6,339 bases of DNA from positions 1 to 6,339 of the forward strand of contig JAUSHF010000036.1 in assembly GCA_030648705.1 (NCBI GenBank). Reading direction: 5' to 3'. Shown here piece by piece: positions 1-5,412 of the stretch (position 1 is the stretch's first letter; the number at the start of each line of letters is the position of its first letter). Both the position numbers and the translations under genes were made by a program. Source of the stretch: a bacterium (GTDB lineage: Bacteria; Patescibacteriota; Minisyncoccia; Phycocordibacterales; PALSA-1337). A model generated the notes under the pieces. The model ran no database searches, was not told where the DNA came from, and worked only from the letters and a program-made list of their open reading frames with translations.

Positions 1-10
1 TATTATAAAT

Positions 11-850
11 ATGATATCAGACGAGAAAATAAAAGAATTGGAAAAAACGGCGAAAGAAATCCGCATTTCTATTATCGAAATGTTAATAGAAGCAAAGAGC
101 GGACATACTGCTGGACCTCTAGATATGGCTGATATTTTTTCCTATTTATATTTTTACGCCCTTAAACAGGATCCTAAGAGACCAGAATGGAAAGATCGCG
201 ACAGATTTATACTTTCTGCTGGGCATATTTGTCCTGTGTATTATGCAACTTTAGCCCACAGAGGATATTTTCCTATTTCTGAATTAAAAACTTTAAGAAA
301 ATTTGGCTCGAAATTACAAGGCCATCCTCATCGTGAATTTTTATCCGCTTTAGAAACTTCATCGGGACCACTCGGCTCTGGTTTATCACAAGCAGTAGGC
401 ATGGCTTTAGCAGAGAGAATGGATTCTGGAAAAAACTCTATTAAAAGATTCGTAGTCGTGACAGGTGATGGGGAATTAGACGAAGGACAAAACTGGGAGG
501 CTATAATGCTCGCCGGTAAAGAAAAATTAAAAAATCTAATTGTCTTTGTGGATAGAAACAATATCCAGATAGATGGATTCACTGAAAATATTATGCCTTT
601 AAATCCATTAGGAGATAAGTGGCGAGCTTTTAATTGGAATGTTTTAGAAATAGACGGGCATGATTTCAAAGCAGTAGACGACGCTTGGGAAAAAGTAAAA
701 ATCGTCACGGACAAACCCTCTGTCATCATCGCAAACACAATTTCTTCAAAAGGCATTCCCGCTTTCGAGAAAAAATACGAATGGCACGGCAAACCGCCAA
801 CGACCCCAGAAGAAATAGCGACAGCCAAAGAAGCTTTAAACATTAAATAA
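11..850 (+). CDS. Transketolase, N-terminal (ThDP-binding) subunit
   Basis: This is the N-terminal half of a split transketolase. The enzyme transfers two-carbon ketol units between sugar phosphates in the cytosolic non-oxidative pentose phosphate pathway, using thiamine diphosphate (ThDP) and a divalent metal. The 279-residue length is usual for the stand-alone subunit. Visible motifs in order are SGH at 30-32 with the active-site His, SAGH at 68-71, GHPH at 104-107, and the ThDP/metal signature beginning GDGELDEG at 152-159 and ending at DRNN (181-184). WHGK follows at 258-261. All expected His and metal-binding positions look intact. The catalytic Glu lies in the partner subunit at 1948-3006, so the two products must assemble. 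The ATG at 11 gives a normal N-terminus; only 10 bases lie upstream, so the promoter cannot be judged. The gap of 1,097 bp to the partner gene is unusual. Identification is firm; exact sugar specificity is inferred. Confidence 0.96.
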   Translation: MISDEKIKELEKTAKEIRISIIEMLIEAKSGHTAGPLDMADIFSYLYFYALKQDPKRPEWKDRDRFILSAGHICPVYYATLAHRGYFPISELKTLRKFGSKLQGHPHREFLSALETSSGPLGSGLSQAVGMALAERMDSGKNSIKRFVVVTGDGELDEGQNWEAIMLAGKEKLKNLIVFVDRNNIQIDGFTENIMPLNPLGDKWRAFNWNVLEIDGHDFKAVDDAWEKVKIVTDKPSVIIANTISSKGIPAFEKKYEWHGKPPTTPEEIATAKEALNIK

Positions 851-932
851 AATTACATGTTTCTTATTTAGACTAGTATTGGTAAAAATTAAAAATAGAT
901 AAAAACTGTTTAATTATAAAGATAAATTTGCT

Positions 933-942
933 TATATGATAT
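933..942. promoter_or_regulatory. Possible operator half-site upstream of the toxin gene
   Basis: The 10-mer TATATGATAT here is identical to the first ten bases of the 16-bp palindrome at 1332-1347. The second half of that palindrome is not conserved here (TGAAAT instead of CATATA). It lies about 60 bp before the toxin -10 box. It could be a weak antitoxin-binding half-site upstream of the toxin promoter, but in such AT-rich DNA a chance match is quite possible. Confidence 0.25.
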
Positions 943-980
943 TGAAATAAAGAAATGATAAAGTTTTTATTATTTTTTGT

Positions 981-1008
981 TTGTGTATTTTCCTCATTTT
1001 GTTATGTT
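981..1008 (+). promoter_or_regulatory. Promoter of the toxin gene, predicted leaderless
   Basis: An extended -10 element, TG-t-TATGTT, spans 1000-1008 and ends exactly 6 nt before the toxin ATG at 1015, so the predicted transcription start falls on the start codon. A weak -35 candidate, TTGTGT at 981-986, has 16-nt spacing and only its TTG matches the consensus. The stretch from about 962 to 1010 is strongly T-rich on this strand. No Shine-Dalgarno sequence precedes the gene. Confidence 0.5.
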
Positions 1009-1014
1009 TTATAG

Positions 1015-1329
1015 ATGTTAATTACATATTTTCATAAAGATATTAAATCCTTTTTAAATTCACTGGAAAAAGCTGTAAAAGCTAAAGTTGATAGTATGAT
1101 AATAATTTTGTCTGTCGAAGAATATCATCTATCTATGCCATATAGTAAAAAGATTGAAAAGGGTATTTATGAATTAAGAATACTAAATTTACAAAATATT
1201 AGAATTTTCTACACTTTTTATGAGGGACAAATAGTTCTGTTATATGCCTGTAATAAGAAGACACAAAAACTTAAACTTAATTATTTAAATACTGTCAGAA
1301 AACGTTTAGCGCTCTTGCATTTTAGATAA
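1015..1329 (+). CDS. higB: HigB/Gp49-family (RelE superfamily) type II toxin
   Basis: This is a probable toxin of a type II toxin-antitoxin pair, related to the phage-derived Gp49/HigB-like proteins of the RelE/ParE superfamily. Characterised HigB members are ribosome-dependent mRNA endonucleases; that activity is inferred here. The 104-residue length is typical. The family pattern is clear: a helical N-terminal part (about 8-35), MPYSKKIEKGIYELRI at 41-56 (the usual 'lP..K.l..GlyELR' block), RIFYTFY at 63-69, then IVLLYACNKKTQK at 73-85. The basic residues K45/K46, R55, R63 and K81/K82 are those expected to contact RNA. The gene precedes its antitoxin, the usual order for higBA, with 21 bp between them. 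It has its own predicted leaderless promoter. The gene looks intact, and nothing suggests a pseudogene. The product could be an inactive relic, but the motif blocks are preserved. Confidence 0.88.
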   Translation: MLITYFHKDIKSFLNSLEKAVKAKVDSMIIILSVEEYHLSMPYSKKIEKGIYELRILNLQNIRIFYTFYEGQIVLLYACNKKTQKLKLNYLNTVRKRLALLHFR

Positions 1330-1331
1330 CA

Positions 1332-1347
1332 TATATGATATCATATA
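1332..1347. promoter_or_regulatory. 16-bp perfect palindrome, candidate antitoxin operator
   Basis: TATATGATATCATATA reads identically on both strands, with its centre between 1339 and 1340. It lies in the 21-bp gap between toxin and antitoxin genes and contains the extended -10 (TGATATCAT, 1336-1344) predicted for the antitoxin. XRE antitoxins of this family bind palindromes as dimers and repress their own operons. Binding here would block antitoxin transcription directly. The function is inferred from symmetry and position. Confidence 0.55.
1336..1344 (+). promoter_or_regulatory. Promoter of the antitoxin gene, predicted leaderless
   Basis: An extended -10 element, TG-a-TATCAT, ends exactly 6 nt before the antitoxin ATG at 1351, the same spacing as three other genes in the window. 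The best -35 is only TTG at 1315-1317, inside the end of the toxin gene, with about 18-nt spacing. A separate TATAAT at 1344-1349 is too close to the ATG to serve this start. An internal promoter would let antitoxin be made in excess of toxin. Confidence 0.45.
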
Positions 1348-1350
1348 ATT

Positions 1351-1659
1351 ATGAAAAATTCAAAAAAAGTAAAATTAATGCCATACGAAAATCTCCACAG
1401 AGATTTTATGAAAGATCCTGAATTCAGGAAAGAATTTGACGATTTGAAATTTGAATTCGATATTATAAAAGCCATTATTAAAGCTAGAGCTAAGCAGGAC
1501 TTAACTCAACGTGAATTGGCTAATCGAATTGGAATTCCACAGTCAGCACTGGCTCGTTTCGAATCTGGACAAGCAAATCCTACGTTGTTTTTTTTAAAAA
1601 AAATAGTGAAAGGTCTTGGACTTAAAATAATAATAACAACAAATCAGAATTTAAAATAA
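1351..1659 (+). CDS. higA: HigA-type antitoxin, XRE-family helix-turn-helix
   Basis: This is a 102-residue antitoxin partnered with the HigB-like toxin just upstream. It should neutralise the toxin by direct binding and repress the operon through its DNA-binding domain. The N-terminal part (about 10-45) is helical and charged (YENLHRDFMKDPEFRKEF at 12-29), a form common in antitoxins paired with Gp49-like toxins. The Cro/C1-type helix-turn-helix is at about 51-75, with LTQRELANRIG at 51-61 and the recognition helix PQSALARFESG at 63-73. FLKKIVKGLGLKIII (81-95) closes the domain. The gene has no Shine-Dalgarno and probably a leaderless start. A T8A8 tract at codons 80-84 makes it vulnerable to slippage. 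The XRE gene 14 bp downstream is a related copy. Family assignment is firm; pairing rests on adjacency and gene order. Confidence 0.9.
   Translation: MKNSKKVKLMPYENLHRDFMKDPEFRKEFDDLKFEFDIIKAIIKARAKQDLTQRELANRIGIPQSALARFESGQANPTLFFLKKIVKGLGLKIIITTNQNLK
1588..1603. repeat. T8A8 homopolymer palindrome inside the antitoxin gene
   Basis: Eight T are followed directly by eight A, within codons 80-85 (FFLKKI) of the antitoxin. Losing one T creates TAA right after F81; losing one A creates TAG two codons later. Gaining one base leads to a stop about a dozen codons on. The matching stretch of the second XRE gene encodes FLKKV with a broken-up sequence (ttcttgaagaaa), so the amino acids do not require this tract. 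Confidence 0.9.
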
Positions 1660-1673
1660 TAATTATTAAAATA

Positions 1674-1904
1674 ATGAAATCAAAAATAATAAAAACAAAA
1701 GAACAAATTGAGATTGAGCTTAAGATTAATAAAGCGATTCTCAATAAAATAAAAAAAGAGAAACTTACATATTCAGAGCTTGCTCGAGATTTAGGTATTT
1801 CCGAGTATAAACTTATTCGTTTTTTATCTGGAAATATAGATCCTAAATTAGATTTCTTGAAGAAAGTGACTTATGGATTAGGTTTAAGACTCACTATTTC
1901 ATAA
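1674..1904 (+). CDS. Second XRE-family antitoxin-like protein
   Basis: This 76-residue Cro/C1-type helix-turn-helix protein is closely related to the antitoxin just upstream. By hand alignment, residues 31-75 here and 51-95 there share 23 of 45 positions without gaps, including the LT..ELA and GLGL blocks and the FLKK run. It lacks the longer N-terminal extension of the first protein and starts with a short Lys/Glu-rich helix (about 8-29). The recognition helix differs (SEYKLIRFLSG, 43-53, against PQSALARFESG), so it may read another operator or have lost specific binding. It begins 14 bp after the antitoxin stop and has no -10 box at the 6-nt spacing and no clear Shine-Dalgarno. Co-transcription with the antitoxin is likely. 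It could be an accessory regulator, an orphan antitoxin against a related toxin, or a duplicate in decay; its reading frame is intact. Confidence 0.8.
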   Translation: MKSKIIKTKEQIEIELKINKAILNKIKKEKLTYSELARDLGISEYKLIRFLSGNIDPKLDFLKKVTYGLGLRLTIS

Positions 1905-1928
1905 CAGCATAATTAACCTTTACTGCTG
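1905..1928 (+). other. Small imperfect hairpin after the TA cassette
   Basis: CAGCA (1905-1909) pairs with TGCTG (1924-1928), and TAA (1910-1912) with TTA (1920-1922), leaving one bulged C and a 7-nt loop. It directly follows the stop codon of the second XRE gene. No T-run follows, so it is not a standard intrinsic terminator. The loop also contains the candidate -35 of the next promoter. It may be a weak transcript-end structure or chance. Confidence 0.25.
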
Positions 1929-1941
1929 ATTAGGTTATAAT
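1913..1941 (+). promoter_or_regulatory. Promoter of the transketolase C-subunit gene, predicted leaderless
   Basis: A perfect -10 hexamer, TATAAT at 1936-1941, lies 17 nt downstream of a four-of-six -35 match, TTAACC at 1913-1918. The -10 ends exactly 6 nt before the ATG at 1948, so the transcript should begin at or next to the start codon. No Shine-Dalgarno is present. This promoter lets the C-terminal transketolase half be expressed despite the inserted cassette. Confidence 0.65.
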
Positions 1942-1947
1942 TACTAG

Positions 1948-3006
1948 ATGATAAATCCATCTCAAAAACTTAATCCAAAAATTTTCGACAAAGATGTCGA
2001 ACGAATTTCGGTTCGTAAAGGATTTGGCGAGGGGTTAGTCAATGCTAGCGATTTAAATAAAAATGTAGTCGGGCTTTGTGCTGACCTCGTAGAGTCTACA
2101 GGAATGGAAATTTTTAAAAATAAATATCCGGATAGATTTATTGAAATAGGAATTGCGGAGCAAAATATGGCGAGTACAGCGAGTGGTATGGCGGCAATGG
2201 GAAAAATTCCATTTATGGCTTCATACGCTATTTTTTCACCCGGAAGAAATTGGGAGCAAATCAGAACGACTATTTGTTACAATGATAGACCTGTAAAAAT
2301 CGTCGCCACTCACGCAGGAGTAAATGTAGGTCCCGATGGTGGAAGTCATCAAGCTCTTGAAGACATAGCTTTAATGAGAGTCCTTCCTAATATGACCGTC
2401 TTTGCTCCTTGTGACTATATAGAAGCACGAAAAATAATAATGGCAGTAGCTAAGACTAAAGGACCTGTATATATCAGATTGTCTCGCGAGAAGACACCTG
2501 TCATTACTACTAATGCTACACCTTTTGAAATCGGAAAGGGGCAAATATTTTTTGCGCCAGATGCGGAAAAAAATAATAATATAAAATCAGAAAATAATGT
2601 AAAAATAGGCGTAAAGGAAAATATTAAAAAAGCAGACGTTGGAATTATTACTACAGGTGATTTACTTCATAATGCGCTATTAGCCGCTTCCAAATTAGAA
2701 AAAGAAAATATTTCTATTAAAGTCTTACACCTCGCCACCATTAAACCTCTAGATGAAAAAGCGGTACTCGATTTAGCTCACGAAACTAAAGCTTTAGTCA
2801 CAGTAGAAGAGCATCAAATGTTTGGAGGTCTAGGTTCGACCATCTCAGAATTCTTATCACAGAATTATCCGACACTTCAGGAATTCATAGCCGTTAAAGA
2901 TAAATTTGGCCAGTCGGGAACATCTTCAGAGCTTCGAGAATTCTATGGCCTAGGTGTCTCTCATATATATAACGCAGTAAAAAGAATACTTCTTCGCAAG
3001 AGTTAA
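1948..3006 (+). CDS. Transketolase, C-terminal (pyrimidine-binding) subunit
   Basis: This is the partner of the N-terminal subunit at 11-850. It supplies the ThDP pyrimidine-binding domain and the C-terminal transketolase domain, and the two should form one cytosolic enzyme. At 352 residues it is longer than the usual 300-330. Recognisable blocks are IGIAEQNM at 67-74 with the catalytic Glu (E71) that activates the cofactor, SYAIFSPGRNWEQIR at 92-106, GPDGGSHQALEDIALMR at 128-144 with the substrate-binding His (H134), and the phosphate-contacting LSR at 178-180. The C-terminal domain starts near 230 (DVGIITTGDLL) and includes VEEHQMFGGLGS at 286-297. Much of the extra length is an Asn/Lys-rich linker at about 203-228, between the two domains. 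The start is fixed by a TATAAT box 6 nt upstream and a normal N-terminus. uvrB begins 26 bp after the stop. Function is secure; co-assembly is inferred. Confidence 0.95.
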   Translation: MINPSQKLNPKIFDKDVERISVRKGFGEGLVNASDLNKNVVGLCADLVESTGMEIFKNKYPDRFIEIGIAEQNMASTASGMAAMGKIPFMASYAIFSPGRNWEQIRTTICYNDRPVKIVATHAGVNVGPDGGSHQALEDIALMRVLPNMTVFAPCDYIEARKIIMAVAKTKGPVYIRLSREKTPVITTNATPFEIGKGQIFFAPDAEKNNNIKSENNVKIGVKENIKKADVGIITTGDLLHNALLAASKLEKENISIKVLHLATIKPLDEKAVLDLAHETKALVTVEEHQMFGGLGSTISEFLSQNYPTLQEFIAVKDKFGQSGTSSELREFYGLGVSHIYNAVKRILLRKS

Positions 3007-3021
3007 AAAGCGTGGTATAGT
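2993..3021 (+). promoter_or_regulatory. Promoter of uvrB
   Basis: An extended -10, TG-g-TATAGT, spans 3013-3021, with a four-of-six -35 match, TTCGCA at 2993-2998, 17 nt upstream. Transcription would begin about 4-6 nt before the ATG at 3033, giving an almost leaderless mRNA. An overlapping alternative -10, TAATAT at 3021-3026, ends 6 nt before the ATG like the other genes here, but it has no -35 or TGn support. No Shine-Dalgarno is present. Confidence 0.55.
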
Positions 3022-3032
3022 AATATTCCAAT

Positions 3033-5111
3033 ATGAAAAAGTCTGTTAATAAAAAAACAGAAAAAGTCTTCGATTTGAATACTAAATGGCCACCAGCAGG
3101 AGATCAGCCGAAGGCTATAAAGTCATTAATCGAAGGACTTGATAAGGGTTTGAGACATCAAACTCTCTTTGGTATCACTGCATCCGGGAAAACATTCTCT
3201 GTTGCGAATGTAATAGCAAATCATGGTAAACCTACTCTCGTAATCGCACATAATAAGACTCTGGCCGCACAGCTTGCGGAGGAGTATAGGGATTTTTTCC
3301 CAAACAATGCCGTTCATTATTTTGTATCATATTATGACTTCTACCAGCCTGAAGCATATATGCCTGTGACAGATACATATATAGAGAAGGAAGCGATGAT
3401 TAACGATGAGATTGATCGTCTAAGACATGCTTCTACACAGGCACTTCTTACTAGAAAAGATGTGATAATAGTCGCTTCTGTTTCCTGTATTTATGGTTTA
3501 GGAAGTCCAGAGGAATATAAAAAACGAAATTTGGAAATAGAAAAAGGTCAAGATATTTCGCGCGCAGATTTCATAAGAAATTTAATTAAAATTCATTATG
3601 AGAGAACAAATGCAGATTTAGAATCGGGAACTTTTAGAGCACTTGGAAATTCTGTAGAAATAATGCCAGTTAATGACAACGTAATTTACAGATTAAATTT
3701 TAATGAAGAAAAGGGAATTTCTAGAATCGAAGAAATTATAAAAATTGATGCTATTAGTAGAACAATAATCAGTAATTTAGAAGATTTATTTATATTCCCA
3801 GCAAAACATTTCGTCTCTACTAAAGAGCAAAACGAGCGCGCTTTTGAAACTATAAAAATAGAATTAGAAGAACGTTTAAAAGAATTAGAAAAAGAAGGAA
3901 AAAATTTAGAAGCCGAACGCTTAAAGAGACGTGTCAGATACGACCTGTCTTTAATTAAAGAAGTTGGATATTGCAATGGTATTGAGAATTACTCACGACA
4001 TTTCTCTGGTAAGAATACTGGTGAACCGCCAGATACTTTGCTCTCATACTTTCCACATAAAGCAGATGGTACACCAGACTTTTTGACTATTATAGATGAA
4101 TCACATGTTACCGTACCTCAGCTAAATGGAATGTTTGCTGGAGACGCTTCGCGTAAGAAGACTCTGGTAGATTTTGGCTTTCGTCTTCCTTCTGCTAAAG
4201 ATAATCGCCCATTAAAATTCAATGAATTCGATGAACGAGTCGGACAAATTATTTATACTACAGCTACACCTTCTAAATATGAATTAGAGAAGAGCGAGAA
4301 TATTGCAGAACAAGTTATTAGACCGACAGGACTTCTGGATCCAGAAGTAGAAATTCGTGGGATTATAGAAAATAAAGAGACGAAATACAAAGGTCAAATT
4401 TTTGACTTTATAGACGAAGCCGAAAAAGTGATTAAGAAGGGAGACCGAGTGATAGCTACGACATTAACGAAGAAAATGGCTGAAGACCTCAGTGAATTTT
4501 TAAAAGAGAAGGGAATTAAGGCGGAATATTTACATAGCGAAATAGAAACTTTAGATAGAATCAGAATTCTCGCTGAGTTTAGAAAAGGTTCCGCGCGTGC
4601 CGGCTTCGACTGTATAGTAGGAGTTAACCTTCTTCGTGAAGGATTAGATTTACCGGAAGTATCTTTAATCGGGATTTTAGACGCTGACAAAGAAGGTTTT
4701 CTTCGCTCTGAAACTTCCCTTATCCAAACTATTGGACGATGTGCCAGAAATGTAAATGGTAAAGTGATTCTCTATGCTGATAAGATTACAAATTCCATTA
4801 TAAAAGCAATGGGTGAGACGAAGAGACGCAGAGCTTTGCAAATAAAATATAATACAGAACACAATATCACCCCAGAAACCATTATTAAAGAAATAAGATC
4901 TATTACTGATAGTATGGATTCAGAACATAATAAAGCCGTTAGAAAGATTACAGATTTAGACCTAGCTACATACACCGGAAAGCGTGCAATAAACAAATTG
5001 ATTAAACAAAAAGAACAGGAAATGAACGACGCCGTAAAAATTCTCGATTTCGAAACTGCCAGTTTATTAAGAGATGAGATAATAGCCATAAAAAACAAGA
5101 CAAAGAAATAA
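3033..5111 (+). CDS. uvrB: UvrABC excision nuclease subunit B (UvrB)
   Basis: UvrB is the central subunit of bacterial nucleotide excision repair. It receives damaged DNA from UvrA, probes it with a beta-hairpin using ATP, and recruits UvrC for incision. The 692 residues are normal for full length. Visible are Walker A GITASGKT at 47-54, the damage-probing hairpin start YYDFYQPEAY at 100-109, Walker B with IIDESH at 353-358, YLHSEIETLDR at 499-509, VGVNLLREGLDLPE at 529-542, the arginine-finger motif QTIGRCARN at 565-573, and a C-terminal UVR motif at about 655-685 for UvrC/UvrA contact. Three family-conserved positions differ: Ala50 where Gly is usual, Phe103 where Tyr is usual, and Cys570 where Ala is usual. 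None removes a catalytic residue. The gene lies 26 bp after the transketolase gene but has its own promoter signal. No other uvr gene is in the window. Identification is certain. Confidence 0.98.
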   Translation: MKKSVNKKTEKVFDLNTKWPPAGDQPKAIKSLIEGLDKGLRHQTLFGITASGKTFSVANVIANHGKPTLVIAHNKTLAAQLAEEYRDFFPNNAVHYFVSYYDFYQPEAYMPVTDTYIEKEAMINDEIDRLRHASTQALLTRKDVIIVASVSCIYGLGSPEEYKKRNLEIEKGQDISRADFIRNLIKIHYERTNADLESGTFRALGNSVEIMPVNDNVIYRLNFNEEKGISRIEEIIKIDAISRTIISNLEDLFIFPAKHFVSTKEQNERAFETIKIELEERLKELEKEGKNLEAERLKRRVRYDLSLIKEVGYCNGIENYSRHFSGKNTGEPPDTLLSYFPHKADGTPDFLTIIDESHVTVPQLNGMFAGDASRKKTLVDFGFRLPSAKDNRPLKFNEFDERVGQIIYTTATPSKYELEKSENIAEQVIRPTGLLDPEVEIRGIIENKETKYKGQIFDFIDEAEKVIKKGDRVIATTLTKKMAEDLSEFLKEKGIKAEYLHSEIETLDRIRILAEFRKGSARAGFDCIVGVNLLREGLDLPEVSLIGILDADKEGFLRSETSLIQTIGRCARNVNGKVILYADKITNSIIKAMGETKRRRALQIKYNTEHNITPETIIKEIRSITDSMDSEHNKAVRKITDLDLATYTGKRAINKLIKQKEQEMNDAVKILDFETASLLRDEIIAIKNKTKK

Positions 5112-5126
5112 CTGATATGTTATAAT
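5097..5126 (+). promoter_or_regulatory. Promoter of the membrane protein/sensor kinase pair, predicted leaderless
   Basis: A perfect extended -10, TG-t-TATAAT, spans 5118-5126 and ends 6 nt before the ATG at 5133. A four-of-six -35, AAGACA at 5097-5102, lies 18 nt upstream and overlaps the last codons of uvrB. The predicted transcript starts at the ATG. This is one of the two strongest promoters in the window and marks a new transcription unit after uvrB. Confidence 0.65.
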
Positions 5127-5132
5127 GTAGGC

Positions 5133-5408
5133 ATGTTTATAATTGAAAATATATCTTGGCTCATTATTATTTTTGGGATCATATTATCTTTTATCTCGAT
5201 TACATTTTCATTAAGAGTTAAGGGTTCAGTGATCGGCGGTGTACTTCAGTCATTCGGCCTAGGAATATTGACTGGAACTATCGCGTATCTTCTAACTCTT
5301 CATACTTTTATAAATCCTGATTTACAAAAAATATTTCGCGATGGATTTATGCTGATAAGTTATTTGTTTATGGCACTAGGTGTTTGGAGAACTAAGAACA
5401 TTGCATAA
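5133..5408 (+). CDS. Small three-helix membrane protein of unknown function
   Basis: I do not recognise a family for this 91-residue protein. It has three hydrophobic segments long enough to span the membrane, at about 5-26, 33-59 and 71-86. Short charged or polar stretches separate them: SLRVKGS (26-32) and NPDLQKIFRD (61-70). The C-terminus is basic (WRTKNIA). Glycines are frequent in the second helix (GGVLQSFGLGILTG, 35-48), which could favour helix packing. There is no cleavable signal peptide or catalytic motif. It starts from a strong predicted leaderless promoter and ends 4 bp before the first possible ATG of a sensor-kinase gene. Because that kinase shows no membrane segment in its visible part, this protein may act as its membrane partner or signal input. 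That role rests on adjacency alone. Confidence 0.75.
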   Translation: MFIIENISWLIIIFGIILSFISITFSLRVKGSVIGGVLQSFGLGILTGTIAYLLTLHTFINPDLQKIFRDGFMLISYLFMALGVWRTKNIA

Positions 5409-5412
5409 TTAT

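Noticed and set aside
328..843. 171-codon open frame on the minus strand
   Set aside because: It lies wholly inside the clearly coding N-terminal transketolase gene, has no family resemblance and is an antisense shadow. The other minus-strand frames inside uvrB (3126-3317, 3686-3976, 4394-4690, 4677-4862, 4772-5098) are rejected for the same reason.
844..870. Inverted repeat TAAATAA/TTATTTA around the stop of the first transketolase gene, as a terminator
   Set aside because: The stem is seven A-T pairs with a 13-nt loop and no following T-run, too weak for an intrinsic terminator and expected by chance in such AT-rich DNA.
851..1014. RNA gene or riboswitch in the gap before the toxin
   Set aside because: No GC-rich stems, tRNA-like arms or conserved riboswitch cores are visible; beyond the promoter, a possible half-site and the mini-ORF it is plain AT-rich spacer.
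1344..1349. TATAAT directly before the antitoxin ATG as its -10 box
   Set aside because: Only one base separates it from the ATG, so transcription would start inside the coding sequence; TATCAT at 1339-1344 has the spacing seen at other genes.
1657..1668. 12-bp palindrome TAATAATTATTA between the two XRE genes as a second operator
   Set aside because: It contains only A and T, overlaps the antitoxin stop codon, and shares no core with the palindrome at 1332-1347; low complexity explains it.
851..1947. Insertion sequence or integron carrying the TA cassette
   Set aside because: No transposase or integrase frame, no terminal inverted repeats and no target duplication could be found by eye at the boundaries.
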